DNA from: an uncultured Collinsella sp.
Lineage (GTDB): Bacteria; Actinomycetota; Coriobacteriia; Coriobacteriales; Coriobacteriaceae
Length of the DNA: 38,352 bases
Assembly: GCA_900547655.1 (NCBI GenBank)
Contig: URHQ01000009.1
Coordinates: forward strand, 1 to 38,352
Direction of reading: 5' to 3'
Both the position numbers and the translations under genes were made by a program. Of this stretch, positions 24,520-32,336 are shown piece by piece. The notes below the pieces were generated by a model that saw nothing but the letters and a program-made list of their open reading frames with translations, was not told where the DNA came from and did no database searches. The number at the start of each line of letters is the position of its first letter. The stretch's first letter is position 1.

Positions 24520-25401
24520 ATGGAATACGCTCTCTCCAACGATTCGATTTCTATTAAGGTGTCCACGGCTGGTGGTTCGTTTACCTCGATCGAGGCCGGA
24601 GGTCGCGAGTATCTGTGGCAGGGCGATCCCGCCGTGTGGTCCGGCCAGGCACCGATTTGCTTCCCGATTTGCGGAGGCTTGCGCGATAACAACGCCATGA
24701 CGTTTGCCGGGCATCATGTAAAGCTCGCTCGCCATGGGTTTGCGCGCAAACAGGAGTGGAAGCTGCTGAGCCAGAGCGAGAACGAGCTGGCGATGTGCCT
24801 GGCTTCGGAGGATAACGCCGCGCTGCTGAGCGATTATCCGTATCCGTTTAAGCTTGTCGCCCGCTATACGCTCGAGGACGCTGCCGTGCGCGTTTCCTAC
24901 GAGGTCACCAACGAGGGCACCGAGGACATGCCGTTCTTTATTGGCGGTCATCCCGGATTTAGGTGTCCGCTCGATGAGGGCGAGGCCTATACGGACTACG
25001 AGCTGCGCTTTGAGAAGGACGAGGCTGCTGAGCTTTGCACTGCCGTCCCCTCGACTGGCTTGATTGACGTGACCAATCGCTCCAAGAACCCCATGGTGGG
25101 AAAGACGCTGCCCCTGTCGCACGAGCTCTTCGATTTTGCGGAGACCATCTTTGACGTGCTCGAGAGCCGTCAGGTCACGCTTTCCAAAAAGGGCGAGGAC
25201 AAGGGCGTCCGCCTGAGCTTTGAGGGCTTCCCATATCTCATTGTGTGGAGCAAGCCCGAGGGCGATTTTGTGGCGGTTGAGCCTTGGGGCGGTCTCTCGA
25301 CCTGCTCCGATGAGGACGACGTGCTTGAGCATAAGCGCGGCTGCCTTGTCGCCAAGCCCAAGGAGACCGTCGTTCGCTCGTTCACGATTGAGATTCTGTA
25401 A
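24520..25401 (+). CDS. LacX-like aldose 1-epimerase family protein
   Basis: A 293-residue beta-sandwich protein of the galactose-mutarotase superfamily, LacX-like subgroup. Motifs include YLWQGDPAVWSGQAPICFPICGGL across residues 30-55, then RHGFARKQEW, then FFIGGHPGFRCPL. LacX genes accompany lactose/tagatose-6-phosphate operons in streptococci and lactococci, with the exact substrate unsettled. ATG 24520 has AAAGGA upstream. It lies 59 bases before the LacC-type kinase, probably in the same transcript. Confidence 0.85.
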   Translation: MEYALSNDSISIKVSTAGGSFTSIEAGGREYLWQGDPAVWSGQAPICFPICGGLRDNNAMTFAGHHVKLARHGFARKQEWKLLSQSENELAMCLASEDNAALLSDYPYPFKLVARYTLEDAAVRVSYEVTNEGTEDMPFFIGGHPGFRCPLDEGEAYTDYELRFEKDEAAELCTAVPSTGLIDVTNRSKNPMVGKTLPLSHELFDFAETIFDVLESRQVTLSKKGEDKGVRLSFEGFPYLIVWSKPEGDFVAVEPWGGLSTCSDEDDVLEHKRGCLVAKPKETVVRSFTIEIL

Positions 25402-25460
25402 TTCCGTTTTGTCGACTCGTATCGCGAGGCACAAGGAGCCTGCGAGATAAGGAGCTAAAA

Positions 25461-26396
25461 ATGATCCTCACCGTTACGATGAACCCGTCTGTTGATACGC
25501 GCTATCAGCTCGATGAGCTCGTTATCGACGACGTCAACCGCGTGACGCCCGAAAAGACCGCCGGCGGCAAGGGCCTCAACGTGGCCCGTGTGCTGGGTCA
25601 GCTGGGCGACGACGTTGTGGCAACCGGTCTGCTTGGCGGCCACATGGGCGCCTACATGGCTGAGCTCATGGACGCCAACGGTATTAACAACGACTTTGTG
25701 CCCATCAAGGGCGAGACTCGCATTTGCCTCAACATCCTCCACGCCGGCAACCAGACTGAGCTGCTCGAGAGTGGCCCGACAATTGCCCCCGAGGAGCTCG
25801 ATGCCTTTACCGCCAAGTTTACTGAGCTTGCGGGCAAGGCCGACGTCGTCACCATTTCGGGTTCGCTGCCCCGCGGTGTCGAGGCAGACTACTATGCCAA
25901 GATCACGGGCATTGCCGAGAACGCCGGAGCCAAGGTGCTGCTCGATACCTCGGGTGCTTCGCTCGAGGCCGCCCTTAAGTCCGAAATTAAGCCCGAGCTG
26001 GTCAAGCCCAACCTGACCGAGATCAACGGCCTTCTGGGCACGAGCTTTACCACCGACGATGTGGACGAGCTCCGCGCCGCGCTCGCCTCTGATGCCCGCT
26101 TCTCCGATATCCCCTGGGTCGTCGTGTCCATGGGTGCTGCCGGCTCCGTTGGCTTCCACAACGGCCGTGCGTTCCGCGCAAAGACGCCCGATATCCCTGC
26201 CGTTAACGCCACGGGCTCTGGTGACTCCACTATCGCAGGCTTCGCGCATGCCATTGCTGCTGGCGCAGACGACGAGACGGTGCTGCGTACCGCCAACACC
26301 TGCGGCAAGCTCAACGCCATGGATCCCATGACTGGCCACTTGGTTATGGATCGTTGGGACGAGGTCTACAACGGCGTTGTCGTGACCGAGCTGTAA
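25461..26396 (+). CDS. lacC: Tagatose-6-phosphate kinase / 1-phosphofructokinase (PfkB family)
   Basis: A 311-residue PfkB-family kinase. The opening MILTVTMNPSVD, the glycine motif TAGGKGLNVARVLG (33-46) and the C-terminal NATGSGDSTIAGF with catalytic D255 define the LacC/FruK group. The neighbours (agaS, deacetylase, LacX, lacG) favour tagatose-6-phosphate, giving tagatose-1,6-bisphosphate. 1-Phosphofructokinase cannot be excluded, but no fructose PTS gene is near. The aldolase (LacD/GatY) needed next is not in the window. GATAAGGAG precedes the ATG. Confidence 0.88.
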   Translation: MILTVTMNPSVDTRYQLDELVIDDVNRVTPEKTAGGKGLNVARVLGQLGDDVVATGLLGGHMGAYMAELMDANGINNDFVPIKGETRICLNILHAGNQTELLESGPTIAPEELDAFTAKFTELAGKADVVTISGSLPRGVEADYYAKITGIAENAGAKVLLDTSGASLEAALKSEIKPELVKPNLTEINGLLGTSFTTDDVDELRAALASDARFSDIPWVVVSMGAAGSVGFHNGRAFRAKTPDIPAVNATGSGDSTIAGFAHAIAAGADDETVLRTANTCGKLNAMDPMTGHLVMDRWDEVYNGVVVTEL

Positions 26397-26429
26397 GGGC
26401 TTGGGCGTCGGCCCCGGCATCGATTGCTA

Positions 26430-26561
26430 GCTCATGTCGACGACAAGTGCGATAGCATTATGTCGGGGCGCGACGCCGACGTTGTCGTGTTCAATCCCGA
26501 CCTTACCCTGGTCGAGACGTATGTGGGCGGCAACAGCGGCGGTAACGCTTTTATCGCGTAG
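26430..26561 (+). pseudogene. C-terminal remnant of a second nagA-like gene
   Basis: Reading from 26430 to the TAG at 26561 gives 43 residues that align without gaps to the C terminus of the deacetylase at 22534, with 31 of 43 identical by my count (shared core GRDAD and LTLVETYVGG). Weak similarity continues about 17 bases further upstream in a shifted frame. No start or ribosome site is present. It is the 3' relic of a paralogue, left between the kinase gene and the YhcH gene. Confidence 0.85.
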
Positions 26562-26593
26562 CCGCCAAAGAAACGATCCGAGAGGGGATTTAG

Positions 26594-27067
26594 ATGATTT
26601 ACGGTGCATTGGGCGATATCGAGGAGTACCGCGGAATGCTCAAGGGCCTCGACGTGCTGATCGACTGGCTCGAGGAGAACGATCCGGCGCAGCTCGAGGT
26701 CGGCAGCCATCCGATTCTGGGCGACAAGGTCTATGCGAACGTCATGGCTCCCACGACGCGTCCCGAGGCCGAGGCTCACTATGAGACGCATCAGCGCTAT
26801 CACGACCTGCAGATCGATGTCGAGGGTCGCGAGGCCTTTAAGGTCGCTACGGGCAGCTTGACGCTGGTCCAGGAGTTTGACGAGAAGGACGACTACGATC
26901 TGGTCGATTCCGACGCCTCGATCGCCGGCGATCTTGCTGACGATAAGTTTGCGCTGTTCGTTGCCGGCGAGCCTCATATGCCCACGCTCGAGTTCCCGGG
27001 CGATGGCGCGCAGCCGGTCAAGAAGATCTGCTTTAAGCTACTTGCAGATGCTTACTGGGAGGAGTAA
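26594..27067 (+). CDS. YhcH/YjgK/YiaL (TabA/NanQ) family protein
   Basis: A 157-residue cupin-like protein. The family pattern is clear: EVGSHPILGDKVYANVM, then ETHQRYHDLQIDVEG (His and Asp metal-site candidates), then FVAGEPHMPTLEFPG and VKKICFKL. Members accompany sialic acid and other sugar operons; NanQ acts as a sialic acid anomerase. Here it may help sugar or sugar-phosphate anomer exchange in the amino-sugar pathway. GAGAGGGG lies upstream of the ATG. Confidence 0.88.
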   Translation: MIYGALGDIEEYRGMLKGLDVLIDWLEENDPAQLEVGSHPILGDKVYANVMAPTTRPEAEAHYETHQRYHDLQIDVEGREAFKVATGSLTLVQEFDEKDDYDLVDSDASIAGDLADDKFALFVAGEPHMPTLEFPGDGAQPVKKICFKLLADAYWEE

Positions 27068-27070
27068 CGC

Positions 27071-27180
27071 GCTGCTCGGTTGAGCAGCTGTTCGCGTGTT
27101 GGCGTGATTCCCCTAGGGAAACCACGCTAGGACCCCGCCAAACGTGCTTTCCCTAGGGGAATCACGTTTGGCGGGGTTTT
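27071..27180 (+). terminator. Hairpin plus two overlapping, mutually exclusive inverted repeats
   Basis: A small hairpin (27071-27077 with 27082-27088) comes first. Then arms A (27104-27121 with 27148-27165, 18 bp perfect) and B (27132-27146 with 27163-27177, 15 bp perfect) interleave and share 27163-27165. Stem B is followed by TTTT and should be the terminator; stem A would compete with it. This has the layout of an attenuator or of an inserted palindromic repeat. Confidence 0.7.
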
Positions 27181-27251
27181 CTGTTATTGAATAGGGGAGC
27201 TGCCGACGTGGCGATGTTTGGATTGGCACACACGTACTCAAAATCGGCAAC

Positions 27252-27274
27252 AAAAAAGCCGCCCGAAGGCGGCT
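27252..27274 (-). terminator. Terminator of the tRNA-Thr gene
   Basis: On the minus strand AGCCGCC-TTCG-GGCGGCT is followed by a T-run (A-run at 27252-27257 on the plus strand). Confidence 0.88.
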
Positions 27275-27285
27275 ATCTTGTGCAA

Positions 27286-27361
27286 TGGAGCCAGCGACCG
27301 GGCTCGAACCGGTGACCCCCGCTTTACGAGAGCGGTGCTCTACCAACTGAGCTACGCTGGC
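27286..27361 (-). tRNA. tRNA-Thr (anticodon CGU)
   Basis: A 76-nt cloverleaf on the minus strand, with 3' CCA encoded (27286-27288). Acceptor stem GCCAGCG/CGCTGGC, D-arm with AGCTCAGTTGGTAGAGC, anticodon loop CTCGTAA with CGT at 27328-27326, T-arm with GGTTCGAGCC. The discriminator base is U, as expected for some Thr tRNAs. Confidence 0.97.
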
Positions 27362-27400
27362 GGCCATATGATGACGCAACTGAGGCGTCAACGGCTGTCT

Positions 27401-27429
27401 ATGATACGGGACATCGCACATCCGCGCAA
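27401..27429 (-). promoter_or_regulatory. tRNA-Thr promoter
   Basis: On the minus strand TTGCGC (27429-27424) and TATCAT (27406-27401) are 17 bases apart, 40 bases upstream of the mature tRNA 5' end. Confidence 0.55.
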
Positions 27430-27518
27430 GGGTTCTGACGGCTTTTCTCACTTTAAATGCACTAATATTGGAGACGTGATGTCTTGCTCTTACGGGTCTC
27501 AAAGAGAATGGGGCAGCG

Positions 27519-27998
27519 ATGGCTCAACCCAAGATTCTTCTCACACGCATCGATGACCGATTTATTTACGGGCAAGACGTTGAGCTGTGGAATGAGGCGA
27601 CTGGTTCCAACCTTGTCCTGATCGTCAACGATGAGATCGCGGCGGATTCGCGCCAATGGGCACCCATGAGGGTGGCGGCGCCAGAAGGCGTTTGGACGCG
27701 GTTTTTCTCGGTGCAAAGGACTGTCGACATCATTTATACCGCAACGCCGCGCCAATGGATTCTTATCATGGTGGCGTCGCCCACGGATGCGCTCGCACTG
27801 GTTAAGGGTGGTGTGCCGATCACCAAGATCAGCATTGGCCATATGCAGGCAGGGGAGGGCAAGCACCCCATAACGCCCGCAGTCGCCGTAGACGGCGCAG
27901 ATGTCGCCTCCCTCAAAGAGCTGCAAAAGCTCGGCATAGAACTAGAAATTCGCTACCTCCCCAGCTCCAATCCCGACCCCATCCAACTAGTCATTTAA
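27519..27998 (+). CDS. Orphan PTS EIIB-like protein lacking the phospho-accepting His
   Basis: A 159-residue full-length relative of the IIB at 17774, aligned end to end (MAQPKILLTRIDDRFIYGQ against MAEPNILLTRIDNRLVHGQ). The His phosphorylated in this family is Tyr at residue 17. Other family segments remain (VKGGVPITKISIGHM, ELQKLGIELEIRYLP). No IIA, IIC or IID is adjacent. The open frame suggests selection, so it may be a regulatory pseudoenzyme, although recent decay is possible. The ribosome site (GGGG) is weak. It stands alone between the tRNA and the convergent galM. Confidence 0.82.
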   Translation: MAQPKILLTRIDDRFIYGQDVELWNEATGSNLVLIVNDEIAADSRQWAPMRVAAPEGVWTRFFSVQRTVDIIYTATPRQWILIMVASPTDALALVKGGVPITKISIGHMQAGEGKHPITPAVAVDGADVASLKELQKLGIELEIRYLPSSNPDPIQLVI

Positions 27999-28024
27999 GA
28001 ACGTCCCCAATGACTAGGTAGCAA

Positions 28025-28056
28025 AGCGCCCGTCGGCGGTGGTGCCGGCGGGCGCT
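28025..28056. terminator. Hairpin between convergent IIB-like and galM genes
   Basis: A 13-bp stem (28025-28037 with 28044-28056, one G-T pair) has a 6-nt loop. T-runs are short on both strands. GAACGTCCCCAATGAC (28001-28016) just upstream resembles a half of a REP-like palindrome and shares GTCCCCAATG, inverted, with 1371-1380. Confidence 0.65.
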
Positions 28057-28082
28057 GCTGTGCGATATGTTGCGTTGTGGGC

Positions 28083-29135
28083 TTAGTGCCTCATAAAGTG
28101 GTATTCGATCACATTGCTGTAGGGGTGACCCGGGCCCACAATGCCCTGCGGGAACAGCGGCTGGTGCGGCGTGTCGGGGTACATCTCTGCCTCGAGGGCA
28201 AAGCCAGCGCCCCAGCCATAGTTGGCATCGTCCTTGGCGTGCTCGTCGCCCAGCCAGTTGCCGGTGTAGAGCTGCACGCCCGGGGCGGTGGTGTAGTAGT
28301 CCAGCTCGCGACCGGTCCACATCTCCTCGACGTGCATCGCGCGGCGCAGATTACGGCCGTACTGATAGCCATCGATGCACAGGCAGTGGTCATAGCCGCG
28401 CGCCTGCTTAATCTGCGGGTTGTCGGCTTCCATGCCGGGCGCGACGGGGCGCAGCTCACGGAAGTCAAACGGCGTACCCTCGACCGGAGCGATTTCGCCG
28501 GTGGGAATGTTCTGCTCGTTAATGGGCAGGTAGTGGGCAGCGTTGGCAACAAAGAAGTGCTCGCAGTCCATGCCGGCGTTATGGCCGGCAAGGTTAAAGT
28601 ATGTGTGGTTGGTCATGGACACGTAGGTGGCGCGGTCGCTCTCGCAGCCATACTCGATGCGAAAGACGCCGGTGCGTGTAATGGTAAACACGGCCGTAAA
28701 GGTGCGGTTGCCGGGAAGGCCCAGTTCGCCATCCTCAAGCGAGGTGGTCATGCGCACGGCGTTGTGAGTCTCGTCGAGCTCAACGTCCCACACGCGTTTA
28801 TGCAGACCGTGCTCAAGATCGCTGTGCAGGTTGTTGGCGCCCTCGTTGGCGGGCATATGCCAGTCCGTACCGTCGATGGTGATCGTGGCGCCCGCGGTGC
28901 GGTTTGCCACGGGGCCGATGGTCGCGCCAAAGCAGGCGGGGTTGTCAAAGTAATCCTCGAGCTTATCGAAGCCCAGCACCACATCGCGCACGTTGCCGGG
29001 AATGTCGGGCACATCGATACCCAACACGGTGGCGCCATAGTCCATAATGCGAACGCAGATCTCGGGCCCGTTGAGGGTGTAACGATGAACGGGGGTACCG
29101 CATGGCGCGGTGCCGAAAAGCTCGGAAGTGATCAT
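28083..29135 (-). CDS. galM: Aldose 1-epimerase (galactose mutarotase)
   Basis: A 350-residue enzyme that interconverts alpha and beta anomers of galactose and glucose. Family features are GATIGPVANRTAG, NLHSD (first catalytic His region), TNHTYFNLAGH (second catalytic His) and FALEAEMYPDTPHQP with the catalytic Glu. Length is typical. ATG 29135 has TAGGAA upstream and starts the family's usual N terminus. The gene is divergent from the DeoR-family regulator, with 206 bases between them, so that regulator may control it. Confidence 0.93.
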   Translation of the reverse strand: MITSELFGTAPCGTPVHRYTLNGPEICVRIMDYGATVLGIDVPDIPGNVRDVVLGFDKLEDYFDNPACFGATIGPVANRTAGATITIDGTDWHMPANEGANNLHSDLEHGLHKRVWDVELDETHNAVRMTTSLEDGELGLPGNRTFTAVFTITRTGVFRIEYGCESDRATYVSMTNHTYFNLAGHNAGMDCEHFFVANAAHYLPINEQNIPTGEIAPVEGTPFDFRELRPVAPGMEADNPQIKQARGYDHCLCIDGYQYGRNLRRAMHVEEMWTGRELDYYTTAPGVQLYTGNWLGDEHAKDDANYGWGAGFALEAEMYPDTPHQPLFPQGIVGPGHPYSNVIEYHFMRH

Positions 29136-29280
29136 TTGGTTCCTAACATCGAGGTATTTCCGACAAACTGTAGCGCGAACAGGCGAGATTATCACTACAT
29201 CCCACTAAAGCAGGGGGTATTTTTCTCAAAAAAGTGATGATTGGAGCTGTACGGGCGCTCATTTTAGGTGTGCACGAGTC

Positions 29281-29323
29281 TGATACAATTTGTTCGTTAC
29301 TGTTTGAACGGTATACGCGTATA
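29281..29323 (+). promoter_or_regulatory. DeoR-family gene promoter and operator candidates
   Basis: TG-A-TACAAT (29281-29289) is an extended -10. Downstream are TGTTCG/TGTTTG direct repeats (29291 and 29301) and a perfect 12-bp palindrome TATACGCGTATA (29312-29323), both plausible binding sites for the encoded regulator. Confidence 0.5.
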
Positions 29324-29341
29324 GAACGGCGAGGATTCATC

Positions 29342-30106
29342 GTGATTAAGGCAGAGCGACAGGATAAGGTTCGTCAGCTGCTCGATGAGCAGGGCACGGT
29401 TTCGGTTAAGGAGATTTCGGATGCGTTAGGTGTCTCGGACATGACGATCCGTCGCGACCTTGAGGAGCTTGCGAGCCTAGGCGAGATCGAGCGCGTGCAC
29501 GGCGGCGCCCGTAGTGCGCAGAGTCGCCCGCACGCTATGTTGCGCCATGAGTATTCGCACAGTGAAAAGCGCACTAAGCATGCCGAGGAAAAGCTGCAGA
29601 TCGCGCGCCGCGCCGTTGGGCTCATCGAGGAGGGCTCGACCATCTTTTTGGGGACGGGCACTACAGTTGAGCAGATGGCCTCGATGCTGCCGGCATTTCG
29701 CCTGCGCATTGTGACCAATTCACTTTCGGTGTTTAACCTGCTCGAGGCGCGCGAGGACTGCGACCTGTGCCTCGTGGGCGGTATGTATCGCCGCCGCACT
29801 GCAGCCTTTGTGGGCCCCATGGCCGAGGATACCCTGCGCGCGCTGGGAATCGACGCAGCCTATATCGGCGCCAACGGCATTTTGGACGGCGACGTGTCCA
29901 CGTCTAACATGGAAGAGGGCCGCATCCAGCAGCTCGCCTTTAGCAAGGCCGACTCGCGCTATCTGATCGCCGACTCCAGCAAGATCGGCAAGCGCGACTT
30001 CTACACCTTCTGCCGTCTGGACAGCCTGGACGCCGTGGTGTGCGAGCCGGGTATTACCGCCGAGGATCGTGTCGCCATCGAGGAACACACGCAGGTCATC
30101 TGCTAA
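29342..30106 (+). CDS. DeoR/LacR-family transcriptional regulator
   Basis: A 254-residue repressor. GTG 29342 is chosen because GAGGA lies six bases upstream and the helix-turn-helix then starts at the usual place. Residues 3-57 hold the DeoR HTH (VSVKEISDALGVSDMTIRRDLEELA), and residues 75-235 the sugar-phosphate-binding domain (TIFLGTGTTVEQMA, VTNSLS, LVGGMYRRRTAAFVGP, DSSKIG). By context with galM, lacG and the tagatose pathway it resembles LacR, which responds to tagatose-6-phosphate; that is an inference. A partial second copy lies at 34441-34807. Confidence 0.9.
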   Translation: MIKAERQDKVRQLLDEQGTVSVKEISDALGVSDMTIRRDLEELASLGEIERVHGGARSAQSRPHAMLRHEYSHSEKRTKHAEEKLQIARRAVGLIEEGSTIFLGTGTTVEQMASMLPAFRLRIVTNSLSVFNLLEAREDCDLCLVGGMYRRRTAAFVGPMAEDTLRALGIDAAYIGANGILDGDVSTSNMEEGRIQQLAFSKADSRYLIADSSKIGKRDFYTFCRLDSLDAVVCEPGITAEDRVAIEEHTQVIC

Positions 30107-30224
30107 CTAGCGCTACGGGATTGCCAACGGGCGATGCGGGAGGACTTTTACCTCCTGTCATTGTGGAAACCAGCGCGTCAGCGCTACGCGATATGACGCG
30201 CAAATGAGGACTCCACTATCAAAT

Positions 30225-30524
30225 TGTCTCAATCTGTAACAGGTAGGGGTGAAACCACCAACCAGATGTTGCAGATTGAGATTTTTGACCCGGCCTATTC
30301 CGTTTGTCTCGATCTGTAACAGCTAGGACCGAATAATTCAGCTAGTTGTTACAGATTTAGATTGGGGATATTGGCCTGTGCATTCATCTCAATCTGTAAC
30401 ATCTAGACGTCCAAAACCGGTCTTAGTGTTACAGATTGAGACAATTCGGCGGGGTCTACCTTGTTTGTCTCGATCTGTAACGGTTAGGACTTAAAAACTC
30501 GGCTACGTGTTACAGATCGAGACA
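30225..30524. repeat. Array of four 59-nt palindromic units with 80-81 nt period
   Basis: Units start at 30225, 30305, 30385 and 30466, each 59 nt with no length change. Linkers are 21, 21 and 22 nt. The consensus left arm is TGTCTCRATCTGTAACA (17 nt) and the right arm is its reverse complement. TAG and CTA extend the stem inside, around an A-rich loop. It lies between the converging DeoR and GntR genes. Two more units are at 36214-36352. The stretch 30107-30224 before it has no gene. I do not recognise the element. Confidence 0.9.
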
Positions 30525-30538
30525 AAAGAAAAAGAACA

Positions 30539-31258
30539 TTAGGACTTGAAAATAAAGTTTTGATAAGGGATTCGCCCAGTTAAGACGGTGCGGCAGACAA
30601 TTGAGATTAGTTTGCCTCCGGAGTCGTAAGCATAATGAGTCAGTTCGATGACCGGAAGTTTTGCAACACCATAATTACTGGCTTCGGAATCGCTAAGCTG
30701 ACGTGCTCTATAGCTTTCCCTAACAGATTGGATAGACTTGGACAAGTCGTCCATGATTCTGCTAAATGCCTGAAAATCTAACTGGTTATTCGGAACGCGC
30801 GACTTTGAAATGAAGAACGTATCAGCGCCTATGAAGCTGCCTTCAAGTTCGTAGGTCAATTCAAGACGCTGAATTTCATCGCGACTTTGACATCCAAATT
30901 GTTGGAGCATCATTACGGAAATTGGACGACCTGATGTGAGGCCGCCGAAATGTTTGGTGATGGCATCCGGATCAACGCCATCGCAATGGCTTGCAAAGTC
31001 AAAGTCTAAAAGTGAATTGAGCTCGCTAACGCGTTTCGGTGCAACAAACGATCCCTTACCTTGGATTCGATAGATACTTCCACGACGCTCCAGCTCACTC
31101 ATGGCAAGTCGGACGGTTGTTCTGCTTACGGCGTATTCGTCGCAGAGTTCCATTTCTGTTGGAAGTTTATCGTCTGCTTGATATTCATCGACGATCTGCT
31201 TGAGCAGCGCGTCGGTGAGCTGTAAATAGAGTGGCCGTTTTTCGTGTGTATCGAGCAT
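30539..31258 (-). CDS. GntR/HutC-family regulator
   Basis: A 239-residue regulator. The winged helix is at residues 5-72 (LPTEMELCDEYAVSRTTVRLAMSELERRG, wing RIQGKGSFV) and a UTRA-type effector domain follows. ATG 31258 is preferred because GAGG lies five bases upstream; an ATG six codons earlier is possible. It is next to the TIM-barrel-like gene and the LacE-type PTS and probably regulates both through the TTGTTACAACAA palindrome at 32298-32315. It is a distant relative of the regulator at 20405. Confidence 0.88.
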   Translation of the reverse strand: MLDTHEKRPLYLQLTDALLKQIVDEYQADDKLPTEMELCDEYAVSRTTVRLAMSELERRGSIYRIQGKGSFVAPKRVSELNSLLDFDFASHCDGVDPDAITKHFGGLTSGRPISVMMLQQFGCQSRDEIQRLELTYELEGSFIGADTFFISKSRVPNNQLDFQAFSRIMDDLSKSIQSVRESYRARQLSDSEASNYGVAKLPVIELTHYAYDSGGKLISIVCRTVLTGRIPYQNFIFKS

Positions 31259-31330
31259 TAGAGCCTCAGTTTGCATGTTGGTTATACCTGATGGTTGCCT
31301 CAGTCGGGATGTAACGTGGGCAAGGTAACC

Positions 31331-32251
31331 TTAACGTATCACAGAGCGGCTCAGCATGACGATCTGATGCCTGTATCCACGAAGGGCTTGTCCGAGCGTG
31401 AAGATATTCTGGGGCAGGCAAATACCGTTCATGGAGTCCCCGATATGTTGGAGGTCAGCGCCGGCTGCTTTTGCTGCAAGGCCTATTTTCTTAATGGTCT
31501 CGCTGTCGCAGGAGTCTTGACTCGTCCCGTTCGCCGCCATGACGAGAACCTTCTCTTCAATTGACTTGCCTACGTTGTGGGATCGTACAAAGTCTACGAT
31601 GGCGCGCAGGTCTGCTTCTTGGAAGCAAGGGACGGTGTAGGGGGCTGGCACGAGAAGGATATCGACGCCGAGGTCAACAAACTTGCGCGCAATTTCGAGC
31701 GTCATGACAGGTTCTGCAACGCCCGCTCCATGCATTTTTCCGGCTATGACCAGGCCATTGAAATGCTCTTTGGAGAGTTTAATCGAATGGGCGATTGCAT
31801 CGTTGGAGACGCCGGTTCCAGGGTTGCCCGTCAGGCAGATAAAATCAAATCCGAGTTCGTTAGCCTTTTCTAAGGTCTTGGGAGAGACGCGACGACCCAT
31901 GGGGATTTCCGTTCGGGATTCAGACATCTCTGCCTCGTTATCAACTGGCTCCAGATTGACGCCAATGGGCCTTCCGCATGCTCGCTTCACCCAAGTGACC
32001 GGGTTTTCATTGAGATCATCTGGAATACCGGCAATAACTGGATCGAACACATCGAGCGCGTTAAACAGAAGCAGGTCGGCACCTGCGGCACGTTCGATTT
32101 CTGCATTAGTAACGCCGCCGAGAAATTGGGAAGAGGGTACGTTTTCCGCCATGATGGTACGTCCCTCGGAAGCCAGAATTGCCTGTTTTAGATCCATGGG
32201 TGACGTGGCGGCAAAATCGGATGCGGACATGTTCAGTAATCGTTTGGGCAT
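31331..32251 (-). CDS. TIM-barrel-like protein of unknown function, PTS-associated
   Basis: A 306-residue protein. Alternating strand-helix segments suggest a TIM barrel: ADLLLFNALDVFDP, PIGVNLEPVD, FDFICLTGNPGTGVS, GLVIAGKMHGAG, GVDILLVPAPYTVP, EKVLVMAANGTSQDS and ADLQHIGDS. Proteins of this kind are sometimes labelled PEP phosphonomutase-like or DUF7916 and sit beside lactose/cellobiose-family PTS genes, as here. I assign no reaction. It is divergent from the EIICB gene with a shared 356-bp control region. AAAGGAAG lies before the ATG. Confidence 0.7.
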   Translation of the reverse strand: MPKRLLNMSASDFAATSPMDLKQAILASEGRTIMAENVPSSQFLGGVTNAEIERAAGADLLLFNALDVFDPVIAGIPDDLNENPVTWVKRACGRPIGVNLEPVDNEAEMSESRTEIPMGRRVSPKTLEKANELGFDFICLTGNPGTGVSNDAIAHSIKLSKEHFNGLVIAGKMHGAGVAEPVMTLEIARKFVDLGVDILLVPAPYTVPCFQEADLRAIVDFVRSHNVGKSIEEKVLVMAANGTSQDSCDSETIKKIGLAAKAAGADLQHIGDSMNGICLPQNIFTLGQALRGYRHQIVMLSRSVIR

Positions 32252-32297
32252 TGTTACTTCCTTTGACTAGAACGACAGGCTTGTGACATTGTCTCTA

Positions 32298-32315
32298 ATA
32301 TTGTTACAACAATAT
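32298..32315. promoter_or_regulatory. 18-bp palindrome in the divergent control region
   Basis: ATATTGTT-AC-AACAATAT has perfect 8-bp arms. It lies 47 bases upstream of the TIM-barrel-like gene start and is a good operator candidate for the neighbouring GntR regulator. A further AT-rich imperfect copy (AATATGTTATAT) follows at about 32320. Confidence 0.55.
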
Positions 32316-32336
32316 ATTCAATATGTTATATCCAAT

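Noticed and set aside
26434..26784. 116-codon open frame from the nagA remnant into the YhcH gene
   Set aside because: Only the part up to 26561 has homology, in another frame; the rest is a shadow of the YhcH gene.
30225..30524. CRISPR array
   Set aside because: The repeat is a 59-nt palindrome with variable loops, the linkers are partly conserved rather than unique, and no cas gene is present.
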